A DNA stretch of 13,207 bases from an uncultured Victivallales bacterium (GTDB taxonomy: Bacteria > Verrucomicrobiota > Lentisphaeria > Oligosphaerales > JAFGRS01), in NCBI GenBank assembly GCA_903834675.1, contig CAILKC010000138.1, positions 1-13,207 of the forward strand, read 5' to 3'. Position numbers and translations under genes: made by a program. A model generated the notes under the pieces. It did no database searches. It was given only the letters and a program-made list of their open reading frames with translations, and was not told where the DNA came from. This document shows positions 1-7,652 of this stretch, in pieces. Position 1 is the stretch's first letter, and each line of letters begins with the position of its first letter.

Positions 1-2477
1 GGGTCGAAGCAGGGCGCCGGGGCGGCGGCGCCGATCTGATCGAGGTAGATGGCGTTGACGCCGCACTCGGTCATCAGCCGGTGACAAATCTCGGCGACCT
101 TGTCCTGCCACAGCGCCGTGGCCGGGCACATTGGGGCAAGCTTGCGCTTCGAGCCGTACTCTTCGATGTAGATCTCACCGCTGGGCTGTTTGCAGGCGGC
201 CGGGGCGCCGGTCTCGGCGAAGCTGGGGATATCGCGGTCCCAGAGGCGGCCGTTGATGTAGGGCATGATCACCTGCCCGCGCGCCGTCAGCTCGCGTACG
301 GCCTCGGCGAAACCGGGCTTGGTGGGGAAGTACTCCGGGTAGCTGTTGTCGAAGGGGATTTCGTGCCAGCAGTACCAATGCAGGCCAATGGGCAGCGGAC
401 AGCTCTTCTCGGCCTCGAGCATCTTCGGCTTCAGGGCCTCGGGGGTGCCGCTGGCCAGCCACCAGAGGCCGAGGTCTCGCAACAGCTTGGGCACATCGGT
501 CCGCTCGGCGAGCCAGCCTTTGCGGGTCCAGGTCTGCCCCGTGGCCCAGGCGCGGTAACGCTTGGCGGCCTGCCACCAGTCGCCCTCGTAGGCGGCAAGC
601 ACCACCGGGAACGGCGCCGCCAGGCTGGAACCGGCCACCCCGGCGTTTTCCGCCAGCGTGACGATGGACGCATCCTGTTCGGGACTGATGACCAGACGCT
701 TGGTGCGAGCGCCCTCGTCGTGCGCCCCCAGGTACAGGCCTGCAGATCCCAGGTTGAAGGCCATGAACTGCACCGGGCACCCGGCCGAGGGATAGGCCGC
801 GTGCAGCGCCGCACGGCTCTGGCGCACCAGGGTCCCGCCCCAGTTGCCGCGCGGCAGCAGCACGTCGCCGGCGCCCGGGAGGCAGACCCCGGCGAGCAGC
901 GGATAGGCGGTCTCCGCCAACCCGAAACGAGGGCTGCGGTTGACCACACTCAGGCGCCATTCGCTCTCGCCACGGCCGGGCTTGAGCAGCACCGTCGCCG
1001 TGACGTCTACCGCCCCCGGCTCCCCGGGCAGGTCCAAGCCTTTCCAGGTAAAGGTCAGCAGCTTACCCTCCGGGCTATCGCTGGCGTCGGCGGCGAGCTT
1101 GGCCGCGGCGCGGTTGTCCAGTACGGTCTCGTCCGCCGGCGCGCCCGTGCTCCCGGCGGGCCGCGCTGGGGGTGAGGCGCGGAAGGTGAGGCGCCAGAGC
1201 CCGGGCGCCGGGTCGCGCGGATGCACAAAGCGGGCTCCCGAACCCAGCAGATTGCGGATGCCCGTGCAGGCAAAGCCACCGGCCGCGTCGGCAAAACGGA
1301 GCCGCAGCGCCTCGTTGCGCAGTTCGTAGCCGCCAGCCGGAGCCAGTTCGTCGGCGGCGGCGCGCGTGGGTGTACTGACGACCCGTACCTGTGGCGCCCG
1401 GGCACCACCCAACCAGCGCTCGTACCAGCCCAGGTCTGCCGCGGCCGGTCCGAAGTAGAGGCATCCCGCCAGGCTCTGCCGGGAATCGGCCCAGGGACCC
1501 CGGTTGCGTACCACATAATAGACGAACTGATCAGACGCATCCCAACCGCTGACCGGCCCGCCGCCGACCCCGACCGCGTCCGCGGCGGTCGCCATCACCG
1601 CCCACCCCGGGGCCGACAGGGCGCGACTCTTCGCCCCCGGCGTCTGCATGGCCTGCTCCCGCGCCGGTGGACCGCTCACAAACGACGAATAGTAGTAGGC
1701 CTTGCGGCTGAGATGCAGGAAATGCTGCTCGTTCCATGCCGGGGCGTCGTCCCGCACCGCCTCCGCCGTCACCTCAATCACCGGGGAGAAGGGCGCGTAG
1801 ACATAGCGGTAAACCAGCCGCGGCGCGCCCGGCGGCGGACTGCCGTTGCGCGTGTAGCGAGTCCGCGCCTCGACCACTACCCTTACCGGACTCTCGAACA
1901 CGACCTCGGCGCTCGAATCAGGGTCGTCCGCGGCCATGAATTGCCCCTGCCCCGCCGACTCGCCCCCAGGACGAAACAGCCGGTCCAAAAAAAACAGCTC
2001 CGCATCCCGGTTGCCCGAAATGCGAAACGAGATCTCGCGCGGAAAGCCGCCGCCGCCCCGGCGCGGATGCGTCACCGCGAAGTAGGCATTGCCGAGAGTG
2101 ATCCCCGCGCTCGATTGACTGACCCGCAGATCGCCATCGCCAGCCGCTCCCGGCTGCCCGGGTACCGCCGTGAACCGCCGCACACTGCCGGGAAGCGTGA
2201 TTCCAGGCATGACCCAGGCCAGAACCGGGCTCGCGCCGGTGCGGTCGAGGGCCCAGCCCACCGGCTGCTGCCGCCCGACTGTCCCCTCCGCCTCGACCAG
2301 GGTCATCCCGGTCAACTCCTGAACCTGTTCGGCGCTGAGCGGCAAGGACACGGCTTGCTCGAAGGCCTCATGCGGACCGCCGACCACCTCAAACGTCGGC
2401 GGGGCTGCCACCGCGGCAAGCGCCAGTGGGATCAGCGCCGCCAGCGCCCCACCCAGGCGACGAAAAGAACTGTTCAT
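1..2477 (-). CDS. Secreted DUF6259-like glycosidase-type protein, C-terminus cut by window edge
   Basis: A single reading frame runs without a stop from ATG at 2477 through the left edge (825 complete codons, C-terminus missing). The first 25 residues look like a Sec signal peptide: Arg6-Arg7, a hydrophobic Ala/Leu core, then an AVA cleavage site, so the product is probably exported. Residues about 30-600 are rich in Gly, Ala, Trp and Tyr and look like beta-sandwich material. From about residue 680 the pattern changes to that of a TIM-barrel hydrolase: GLHWYCWHEIPFDNSYPEYF, then VIMPYINGRLWD, MCPATALWQD and NAIYLDQIGA, with Asp813 on a strand end where glycosidases often carry a catalytic acid. 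This resembles the DUF6259 group by memory, not by search. ATG at 2507 is an in-frame alternative just after a TAG stop; 2477 gives the better signal peptide. It lies 116 bp after the transporter gene and may be separately expressed. Confidence 0.75.
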   Translation of the reverse strand, partial: MNSSFRRLGGALAALIPLALAAVAAPPTFEVVGGPHEAFEQAVSLPLSAEQVQELTGMTLVEAEGTVGRQQPVGWALDRTGASPVLAWVMPGITLPGSVRRFTAVPGQPGAAGDGDLRVSQSSAGITLGNAYFAVTHPRRGGGGFPREISFRISGNRDAELFFLDRLFRPGGESAGQGQFMAADDPDSSAEVVFESPVRVVVEARTRYTRNGSPPPGAPRLVYRYVYAPFSPVIEVTAEAVRDDAPAWNEQHFLHLSRKAYYYSSFVSGPPAREQAMQTPGAKSRALSAPGWAVMATAADAVGVGGGPVSGWDASDQFVYYVVRNRGPWADSRQSLAGCLYFGPAAADLGWYERWLGGARAPQVRVVSTPTRAAADELAPAGGYELRNEALRLRFADAAGGFACTGIRNLLGSGARFVHPRDPAPGLWRLTFRASPPARPAGSTGAPADETVLDNRAAAKLAADASDSPEGKLLTFTWKGLDLPGEPGAVDVTATVLLKPGRGESEWRLSVVNRSPRFGLAETAYPLLAGVCLPGAGDVLLPRGNWGGTLVRQSRAALHAAYPSAGCPVQFMAFNLGSAGLYLGAHDEGARTKRLVISPEQDASIVTLAENAGVAGSSLAAPFPVVLAAYEGDWWQAAKRYRAWATGQTWTRKGWLAERTDVPKLLRDLGLWWLASGTPEALKPKMLEAEKSCPLPIGLHWYCWHEIPFDNSYPEYFPTKPGFAEAVRELTARGQVIMPYINGRLWDRDIPSFAETGAPAACKQPSGEIYIEEYGSKRKLAPMCPATALWQDKVAEICHRLMTECGVNAIYLDQIGAAAPAPCFD

Positions 2478-2531
2478 GCGTTTCAAATCCCCGCTTCGGT
2501 GAACCATCCGGGTTTGCCTACGGGTTGTGAC

Positions 2532-2544
2532 TGGCCGCAGGCCA
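2532..2544. other. Small hairpin in the gap between the transporter and the secreted protein
   Basis: TGGCC-GCA-GGCCA, 5 bp with a 3-nt loop, about 50 bp after the transporter stop. No T-run follows on the minus strand. It could be a weak end signal for the transporter transcript, but chance is equally likely at this GC content. Confidence 0.2.
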
Positions 2545-2593
2545 CTGCTGAACCCTAGCGCAATGTCGGCGGAAAGCACCCCACCGGGCAGAC

Positions 2594-3835
2594 CTACCCC
2601 AGCAGCGTCAGCACGACCAGGGCCACACTCATGAGCGCCACCACCGCCCCGCCGGTATAGGCGAAGACGTTGAACAGGCGGCTGTTCACGTACTCGCCCA
2701 TGATTTCCTTGTCGTTGGCGATCTTCAGCATGAGCACCAGAACAAAGGGCAGCAGGACGCCGTTGATCACCTGGGAAAGCAGCATGATCGGGATCAGCAT
2801 GCGGCGACTGGCCGCCAGAGCCACCCCGGCCCCGACGCAGATAACCACGGTGTAGATCAGGTAGTACTGCGGCGCCTGGGTGAACTTGCGGTCAACCCCG
2901 CTCTCCCAGCCCATGGCTTCACAAACGCTGGTCGCGGTGGAAAGCGGCAGGATGGCCGCCCCAAACAGCGACGCGCTCAACAGCCCGAAGGCGAACAGGT
3001 TGGCACAGTAGGCCCCGGCCACCGGGCGCAGCGCCACCGCGGCGTCGCCGGCGGTCTCGATGGTGACGCCATCCCGGTGCAGGGTGACCGCGCAGGCCAG
3101 CACAATGAAGAAGCACACCACCGTCACCAGCAAAGCCCCAATCACGGTGTCCAGGCGGGAGTAGGCATAGTGCTTCAGCGGAATGCCCTTTTCCACCACG
3201 CTCGCCTGCTGGTAGAACTGCATCCACGGCGCGATCGTCGTCCCCACGATCCCCACCACCATGTACAGATAGGCGCTGTTCCATTCCAGGTGCGGCACGA
3301 CGCTGTGCCGTGCGGCCTCTTTCCAATCGGGATGGGCCAGGAAGCCGGAGACGATGTAGCTGATGTAGAACAGGCAGGCCACGAAGAACACCCGCTCGAC
3401 GCTGCGATAGGAGCCCTTGATGACCAGGTGCCAGAGGGCAAAAGCGCCAACCGGGACCGCGATGAACCGTGAGACGCCGAAGATCTCGGCGCTGGCCGCC
3501 ACGCCAGCAAAGTCAGCTACCGCGTTGCCGGCGTTGGTCAGCACCAGGGCAAGCATCAGATAGAAGGAAACGCCGATCCCAAAGCGCTCCCGAATCAGCC
3601 CCGACAGGCCTTTCCCGGTCACCACGCCCATGCGGTTGCTCATCTCCTGAATCAGCACCAGCAGCAGGCAGGTCGGCGGCAGGACCCAGAGCAGGTTGTA
3701 GCCGAAATGAGCCCCCGCCACGGAGTAGGTGGCGATGCCCCCGGCATCGTTGTCCACGTTGGCCGTGATGATCCCGGGCCCAACGATCAGCGCAAACAGC
3801 GCCAGCCGTGTTTTCCACTCTTTCCAGGCAGCCAC
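2594..3835 (-). CDS. Nramp-fold divalent cation transporter, NRMT-like (probable Mg2+/Mn2+)
   Basis: An integral membrane protein of 413 residues with about 11 hydrophobic segments and the SLC11/Nramp fold (GPGIIT opening, then ATYSVAGAHFGYNLLW). The metal-site motif of helix 1, DPGN in classical Nramp, reads D30-A31-G32-G33, so the Asp stays and the Asn is Gly. In helix 6 the classical Met-Pro-His reads A202-P203-W204, so the soft sulphur ligand is lost. These two changes are those known from the Nramp-related magnesium transporters (NRMT, for example EleNRMT), which move Mg2+ and Mn2+. The start is GTG 3835, with AAGGGG (3842-3847) six bases upstream. Earlier in-frame codons would overlap the upstream gene and encode a sequence unlike any Nramp N-terminus. 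The gene begins 17 bp after the MgtE_N/CBS gene, so the two are almost certainly co-transcribed. Import of Mg2+ is inferred from residues and context. Confidence 0.93.
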   Translation of the reverse strand: MAAWKEWKTRLALFALIVGPGIITANVDNDAGGIATYSVAGAHFGYNLLWVLPPTCLLLVLIQEMSNRMGVVTGKGLSGLIRERFGIGVSFYLMLALVLTNAGNAVADFAGVAASAEIFGVSRFIAVPVGAFALWHLVIKGSYRSVERVFFVACLFYISYIVSGFLAHPDWKEAARHSVVPHLEWNSAYLYMVVGIVGTTIAPWMQFYQQASVVEKGIPLKHYAYSRLDTVIGALLVTVVCFFIVLACAVTLHRDGVTIETAGDAAVALRPVAGAYCANLFAFGLLSASLFGAAILPLSTATSVCEAMGWESGVDRKFTQAPQYYLIYTVVICVGAGVALAASRRMLIPIMLLSQVINGVLLPFVLVLMLKIANDKEIMGEYVNSRLFNVFAYTGGAVVALMSVALVVLTLLG

Positions 3836-3852
3836 GGCACGCCCCTTCCAGG

Positions 3853-5187
3853 TCAGTCCTTCAGATACCGAGCCAGTTCCGCCTGCACGTCCCGGAAGCG
3901 GACCGCGCCGAGAAACACCTGTTCCGCATCCACCACCGGAATGGCCCGGAAGCCGTACTTCACCAGCAGCCGGGCCACCTCGCGCAGGCGGGTCTCCGGC
4001 GTCACCGTGATCGGTTCCTTGGTCATCAGGTCGGCCATCGTCAGCCCGTCCTCGGCCCGCAGCAACTGGCGCAAGGTCAGCACGCCGGTCAGATGGCGGG
4101 CGGGGTCCAGTACATAGATATGGTTGAACAGGTCCACCTCCGCCGCCAGCCGCCGCACCCGCTGCAAGACGCTGCCGGCGCTCTCCTGGCACTCCGCCTC
4201 CAGGCAGTGGGTCGCCATGGCGCCACCGGCGCTGTCTTCCTCGTGCGAGAGGATGCTTCTGACGTCCGCGACCGCCTCGCTCTCCATGCGATTCATGATC
4301 GACTGCGCGTCGGACTGGTTCAGGTCGCGCAAGACATTCGCCGCCTCATTCGAAGGCATTTCCTCGAGGATGTCGGCGACCCGCTCCGGCTCGGTCTGCG
4401 CCACCAGCGCGCGCTGATACTCCGGCGTGACCTCCTCGAGCGTGTCCGCCGCCGCTTCCACCGACAGCGCGGCAAACAGCGCCTGCCGATCTTCGCTGCC
4501 CAGATCCCCCATGATGTCGGCGAGTTCTGCCGGGTGGATGGACGACAGGCGGTCCTGCAGGTTGGCAACCCGCACCCCGCCGGGGATCCCGCCCGGCGAG
4601 AGGACCTCAATGTGGCGCCAGGTGACGAAGCTCTCTTGCAGAGTGTAATCAAACAGCCAGCGCAACAGGAAGCAGACAAAGCGCTCGAAGCGTAGCCGCC
4701 GCAGGATCCCGAGCAGGCCGACTTCAGCATGCGCCAGAATCAGCGTCCCGCCCGAGTAGATCATATGCACGTCGTTGACCCGTAGCACCCGCGCCCCCGA
4801 GACGTCCACTACCTGGTCGTCCAGCACGTCCCGGCGAGCCCAGAACTCCGGCCGTGGCGGCGGGCCAGCGGCACGACGGATCACGACCTCCACCAAGCTC
4901 ACCGAACAGACCACCGACCACGGCAGCGTCAGCATCGGCGCGCCCGTGGTTTCCACTTCGATGGACACCGCCTGCGGATAGGAAATCGTGCGCGCGGCGC
5001 CGATGTCGTGGAGACTGCCAAACGCCTTGGGCGCATCCTCGTAACGCACCGGGCGATCCAGCACCCGGGAGAGGTAGAGAAAGGTCACATGCGCCACCGG
5101 CGCGCTCACCGGCAGGCTGGCAGGCGCCTCAGCGCCAACATTCTGTGGACGTGCGTTCACCGCAGGAACGTAGCCTCTCGGGGCCAC
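3853..5187 (-). CDS. PRC-barrel / MgtE_N / CBS-pair protein, probable magnesium sensor subunit
   Basis: A soluble protein of 444 residues without membrane helices. Order of domains: a PRC-barrel-like segment at about 33-105 (FLYLSRVLDRPV), a second at about 117-165 (DVLDDQVVDVSGARVLRVND), an MgtE_N alpha-solenoid at about 210-312 (HPAELADIMGDL, many Glu/Asp), and a CBS pair at about 313-440 that starts with the MgtE-like DSAGGAMA and ends with FRAIPVVD and LGAVRFRD. In MgtE channels the same N and CBS domains bind cytosolic Mg2+ and gate the pore; here the pore domain is absent and an NRMT-like carrier follows 17 bp downstream. The protein is therefore probably a separate Mg2+-responsive regulator of that carrier (inference). 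GTG 5187 has GGAAAG directly touching it, which is too close to act as a Shine-Dalgarno; GTG 5160, with GAGAGG 13 bases away, is an alternative start. The family call is firm; the exact start is not. Confidence 0.92.
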   Translation of the reverse strand: MAPRGYVPAVNARPQNVGAEAPASLPVSAPVAHVTFLYLSRVLDRPVRYEDAPKAFGSLHDIGAARTISYPQAVSIEVETTGAPMLTLPWSVVCSVSLVEVVIRRAAGPPPRPEFWARRDVLDDQVVDVSGARVLRVNDVHMIYSGGTLILAHAEVGLLGILRRLRFERFVCFLLRWLFDYTLQESFVTWRHIEVLSPGGIPGGVRVANLQDRLSSIHPAELADIMGDLGSEDRQALFAALSVEAAADTLEEVTPEYQRALVAQTEPERVADILEEMPSNEAANVLRDLNQSDAQSIMNRMESEAVADVRSILSHEEDSAGGAMATHCLEAECQESAGSVLQRVRRLAAEVDLFNHIYVLDPARHLTGVLTLRQLLRAEDGLTMADLMTKEPITVTPETRLREVARLLVKYGFRAIPVVDAEQVFLGAVRFRDVQAELARYLKD

Positions 5188-5204
5188 CTTTCCAGCCGCG
5201 GTTC

Positions 5205-6341
5205 TCAGTCCAGCGGGTAGCGCCCGTAGCGCCGACCGGCCTCAAACAGCGCCACGATGTTAGCCGGGGGCACTTCGGGCTGGAGGTTGTGGACCGCCGC
5301 CAGGATGTAGCCGCCGCCGCGGCCCATTTCCCGCAGGCGCCGCTGGACCTCGAGAGCGACGGCGGCGGGGGTGCCGCGAGGCATGACGCTGCGCGTGTCG
5401 ACCCCGCCCCAAAAGGCCAGATCCCGGCCAAACTCCGCCTTGAGTCCAGCTGGGTCCATGTTGGCCGCCGAAACCTGGATCGGGTTCAGTACCTGTACCC
5501 CCAGATCAACGAAGCTGCGGATGAAGGGGCGGATGGAGCCGCAGCAATGGTGCATCAGAAAGGCCCGGCTGCGCTGGCGCAGATGGGCCCAGAGGCGGGC
5601 AAAGTGCGGGCGGAACAAGCTGTTGAAGGCCGTCGGCGAGAACAGCGGGCCTTCCTGGCCACCCAGATCATCGGAGGTGTAGATGATATCGACATTGTCC
5701 CCCACCGCGTTCAGAATGTGCTCATTGGCCTCGATCTCGATGGCGGTCGTGCGCTCGAGCAGAGCTTCGACAAAGGCATGGTTGTCGGCCAGGTCCATCA
5801 TCCAGCCCTCAAAGCCGCGCAGAAACTGCCCCACCGACATGACTCGGCCGCGCAACTCCAGCGAGATGGCGCAGTCCGTCTCCCGGCGCAAGCGCGCCAC
5901 CGCCTCGGCGAGGCCCGTGGTGTTGATCAGGTCCGCGGCCGTCGGCCAGGGGTGGCGCTCCACCGCCGCCGGGGTGGCGTCGTCCGCAAACGGCGCCCGG
6001 TCGACGTAGTAATGACCCCCCTCGGGCTTGCGCCACTGCACCCCCCACTCATCGACGAAGCTCGTCGGCGAGAGCACCCGCACCGTGCGCTGGGTACCGA
6101 AGGCGTTCGGGGCATGCACCAGGTCAAGGTCGAGAGCAGCGCGCACATCGGCGTCGATCACGGCCAGGCTGGCGTAGCGCAGCGACTCCTGGGTGCTGAG
6201 GTCCGGCAGCCCGAGTTCCCGGCGTAGGGCCGGGTAGCAGGAGGCGACGATGGTGCTGGCCAGAGAACCGCCGAGATCGATAGGGACACGGTCGGGCTCC
6301 TCATGCCGCAGGGCGCAGAGCACGCGTTCACGGTGTGTCAT
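5205..6341 (-). CDS. Uroporphyrinogen decarboxylase-like protein with HxC motif (MtaA/CmuA superfamily)
   Basis: A cytosolic TIM-barrel protein of 378 residues in the UroD superfamily, which includes true decarboxylases and the cobamide-dependent methyltransferases MtaA and CmuA. It opens with RERVLCALRHEEPDRVPIDL and carries a metal-site-like MHHCCGS motif at residues 263-269 (HxC). The late Cys of the methyltransferase zinc site is not present; the matching stretch reads AAVHNLQPEVPPANI (His351), a form common among uncharacterised members. True HemE is unlikely. The substrate is unknown; methyl transfer or demethylation is a family-level guess. ATG 6341 has GGAGG (6350-6354) eight bases upstream. 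The frame stays open further up, but that part would be encoded by the 45-bp repeats and has no homology-like pattern. It is the first gene of a run with the MgtE_N/CBS gene (17 bp downstream) and the transporter. Confidence 0.9.
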   Translation of the reverse strand: MTHRERVLCALRHEEPDRVPIDLGGSLASTIVASCYPALRRELGLPDLSTQESLRYASLAVIDADVRAALDLDLVHAPNAFGTQRTVRVLSPTSFVDEWGVQWRKPEGGHYYVDRAPFADDATPAAVERHPWPTAADLINTTGLAEAVARLRRETDCAISLELRGRVMSVGQFLRGFEGWMMDLADNHAFVEALLERTTAIEIEANEHILNAVGDNVDIIYTSDDLGGQEGPLFSPTAFNSLFRPHFARLWAHLRQRSRAFLMHHCCGSIRPFIRSFVDLGVQVLNPIQVSAANMDPAGLKAEFGRDLAFWGGVDTRSVMPRGTPAAVALEVQRRLREMGRGGGYILAAVHNLQPEVPPANIVALFEAGRRYGRYPLD

Positions 6342-6399
6342 ACCACAGTCCTCCGCTGACGAGGCCGCGCCAACACCGGCTACGCTCGCCATGCGTACA

Positions 6400-6428
6400 A
6401 CGATACCGCCCTGCCCGGCCACAGGCAA
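6400..6428 (-). promoter_or_regulatory. Candidate sigma70-type promoter for the UroD-MgtE_N-transporter run
   Basis: On the minus strand TTGCCT (6428-6423) and TATCGT (6405-6400) are separated by exactly 17 bp. Each matches four of six consensus bases. Transcription would start near 6393, giving a leader of about 50 nt before ATG 6341 with its good ribosome site. It lies between the 45-bp repeats and the gene. Moderate to weak evidence, since GC-rich genomes give such matches by chance. Confidence 0.35.
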
Positions 6429-6462
6429 GAAACGGCCAGGTCCGGCATCTCTATTCCGCCTT

Positions 6463-6615
6463 GCGCCATCCCGCCCTGGAGCCGGCGGTCCCCGCCGTAT
6501 CCCCCTCGCGCCATCCCGCCCTGGAGCCGGCGGTCCCCGCCGTATCCCCCTCGTGCCGTCCCGCCTGGAGCCGGCGGTCCCCGCCGTATCCCCTTCCTCC
6601 CGCCGTATCCCCATC
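6463..6615. repeat. 45-bp minisatellite, three copies plus a partial copy
   Basis: Units at 6463-6507 and 6508-6552 are identical over 45 bp. A third at 6553-6596 is one base shorter with a few changes, and a partial copy (CCCGCCGTATCCCCATC) ends near 6615. Each full unit contains CGGCGG-TCC-CCGCCG, a 6-bp GC hairpin with a 3-nt loop, so a transcript would carry regularly spaced hairpins. The array fills the gap between two UroD-like genes. Period 45 keeps all frames open, which creates long but probably meaningless frames through it. It may act as a read-through brake between the two minus-strand units, or be a neutral slippage product. Confidence 0.93.
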
Positions 6616-6635
6616 CGGATACCGCGGGTGTGGGC

Positions 6636-7652
6636 TCACTCGGCCTGCCAGAGGGTGGCATAGCGACCCATGGCGTGGACCGCGGCCTCGATATTGGCGA
6701 AGGGGGTACCGGGGTAGACGCCCCAGATCAGGCTCAGGCCACCGTCGCGGGAGCCCAGGGTGCGGATGCAATCATGCAGATGCGCCTCGACCGCCGCCGG
6801 TTGGCCGAAGACGGTGATGTTCTGCCGGTCGACATCGAGGTCGAGGTAGACCTTACCCCAAGCCAGCCGCCGCAGGTTATCCAGGCCATTGACCAGGTCC
6901 TGGACATTGAGGATGGAGATGCCGCACTCGATGAGGTCGGGGATAATGTCCAGCACGTAGCCGTCGCTGTGCAGTTGTACCTGTACGCCATGCGCTCGGC
7001 AGTACTGGAAAATGCGCCGGTACGCGGGTTTGATGACCCGCCGCCAGGCCGCGGGGCTGATCGGCAGCGCCTGTTGCAACCCCAGATCATCGCCGAAGCT
7101 GATGACATCCACGCCCGCCTCGATCCAGCGCTGGGCCACCGCGAACCAGAAGCCCTCGATCTTGGCCAGCAGCTCGTAGAGCTCCGGGCGGTCTTCGGCG
7201 AGGTCAATCATGAAGGCGTCAAAACCGCGCACGTAGGTCGAGCGCAGGAAGATAAAGCCGTGGTCGGTGCCGCCCCAGGCGACGTTGCCTTGCTCGTGGG
7301 CGGCGCGCGCACTGTGGGCCGCCTTCTGCCAATCCGTGAAGGTATCCGGGTTGGGGGGCGTGTAGCGGGCCAGGTCGGGCCAGGTCGGGACGGGATGGCC
7401 ATCGCAGATGCCGTCGAGGGACTCGAGCGGGTAGATCCAGTGACAGCCCCAGATATCGGTCTGGGTCGAGTTGGCGGCGCGGGACGACTGCCGCGCAATG
7501 CCGACCCCGACGTAGGGCGAAACGTGGCGCAGGGCCTCGAGCCGCTCGCCGAACTCGGCGAAGACGGGGTAGGTCACCGAAAGCCGCGAGCGTACCACGG
7601 GGTCGCCCTTGAGACTCAGATCGCGCAGAAACTGTTCACGGTTGCTGTTCAT
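6636..7652 (-). CDS. Uroporphyrinogen decarboxylase-like protein lacking the HxC site
   Basis: 338 residues in the UroD superfamily, distant from the UroD-like protein at 5205-6341. It shows the barrel signatures WGGTDHGFIFLRSTYVRGFDAF, SFGDDLGLQQ (residues 185-194), QLHSDGYVLDIIPDLIECG and SLIWGVYPGTPFANIEAAV. At the position of the metal-site HxC it reads H228-S-D230, so the Cys is an Asp, and a zinc/thiol methyltransferase mechanism like MtaA is less likely. Substrate unknown. Its ATG (7652) overlaps the stop of the regulator gene as ATGA, and GGGAGA lies nine bases upstream, so translation is probably coupled to that of the regulator. Genes co-translated with a MocR regulator are often its targets or partners, but no link of this protein with vitamin B6 is known to me. 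Confidence 0.88.
   Translation of the reverse strand: MNSNREQFLRDLSLKGDPVVRSRLSVTYPVFAEFGERLEALRHVSPYVGVGIARQSSRAANSTQTDIWGCHWIYPLESLDGICDGHPVPTWPDLARYTPPNPDTFTDWQKAAHSARAAHEQGNVAWGGTDHGFIFLRSTYVRGFDAFMIDLAEDRPELYELLAKIEGFWFAVAQRWIEAGVDVISFGDDLGLQQALPISPAAWRRVIKPAYRRIFQYCRAHGVQVQLHSDGYVLDIIPDLIECGISILNVQDLVNGLDNLRRLAWGKVYLDLDVDRQNITVFGQPAAVEAHLHDCIRTLGSRDGGLSLIWGVYPGTPFANIEAAVHAMGRYATLWQAE

Noticed and set aside
81..1175. Long plus-strand open frame of 364 codons
   Set aside because: It lies opposite the secreted protein gene, is rich in Arg, Gly and Gln without family motifs, and is a by-product of high GC. The same holds for the plus-strand frame at 1221-2558.
3836..4192. N-terminal extension of the transporter by 119 residues
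   Set aside because: It would overlap the CBS-domain coding sequence in another frame and has no Nramp-like content. GTG 3835 with AAGGGG explains the start.
4854..6227. Plus-strand open frame of 457 codons
   Set aside because: Antisense to two well-supported genes (UroD-like and MgtE_N/CBS), with no domain pattern or ribosome site. The frames at 6630-7799 and 7658-8968 were rejected for the same reason.
6342..6614. N-terminal extension of the first UroD-like protein
   Set aside because: The open frame is encoded mostly by the 45-bp repeats, giving a low-complexity Gly/Arg/Pro sequence. ATG 6341 has a proper ribosome site and matches the family N-terminus.
6463..6615. CRISPR array
   Set aside because: The repeat units abut with no spacers between them, and no cas gene is near.
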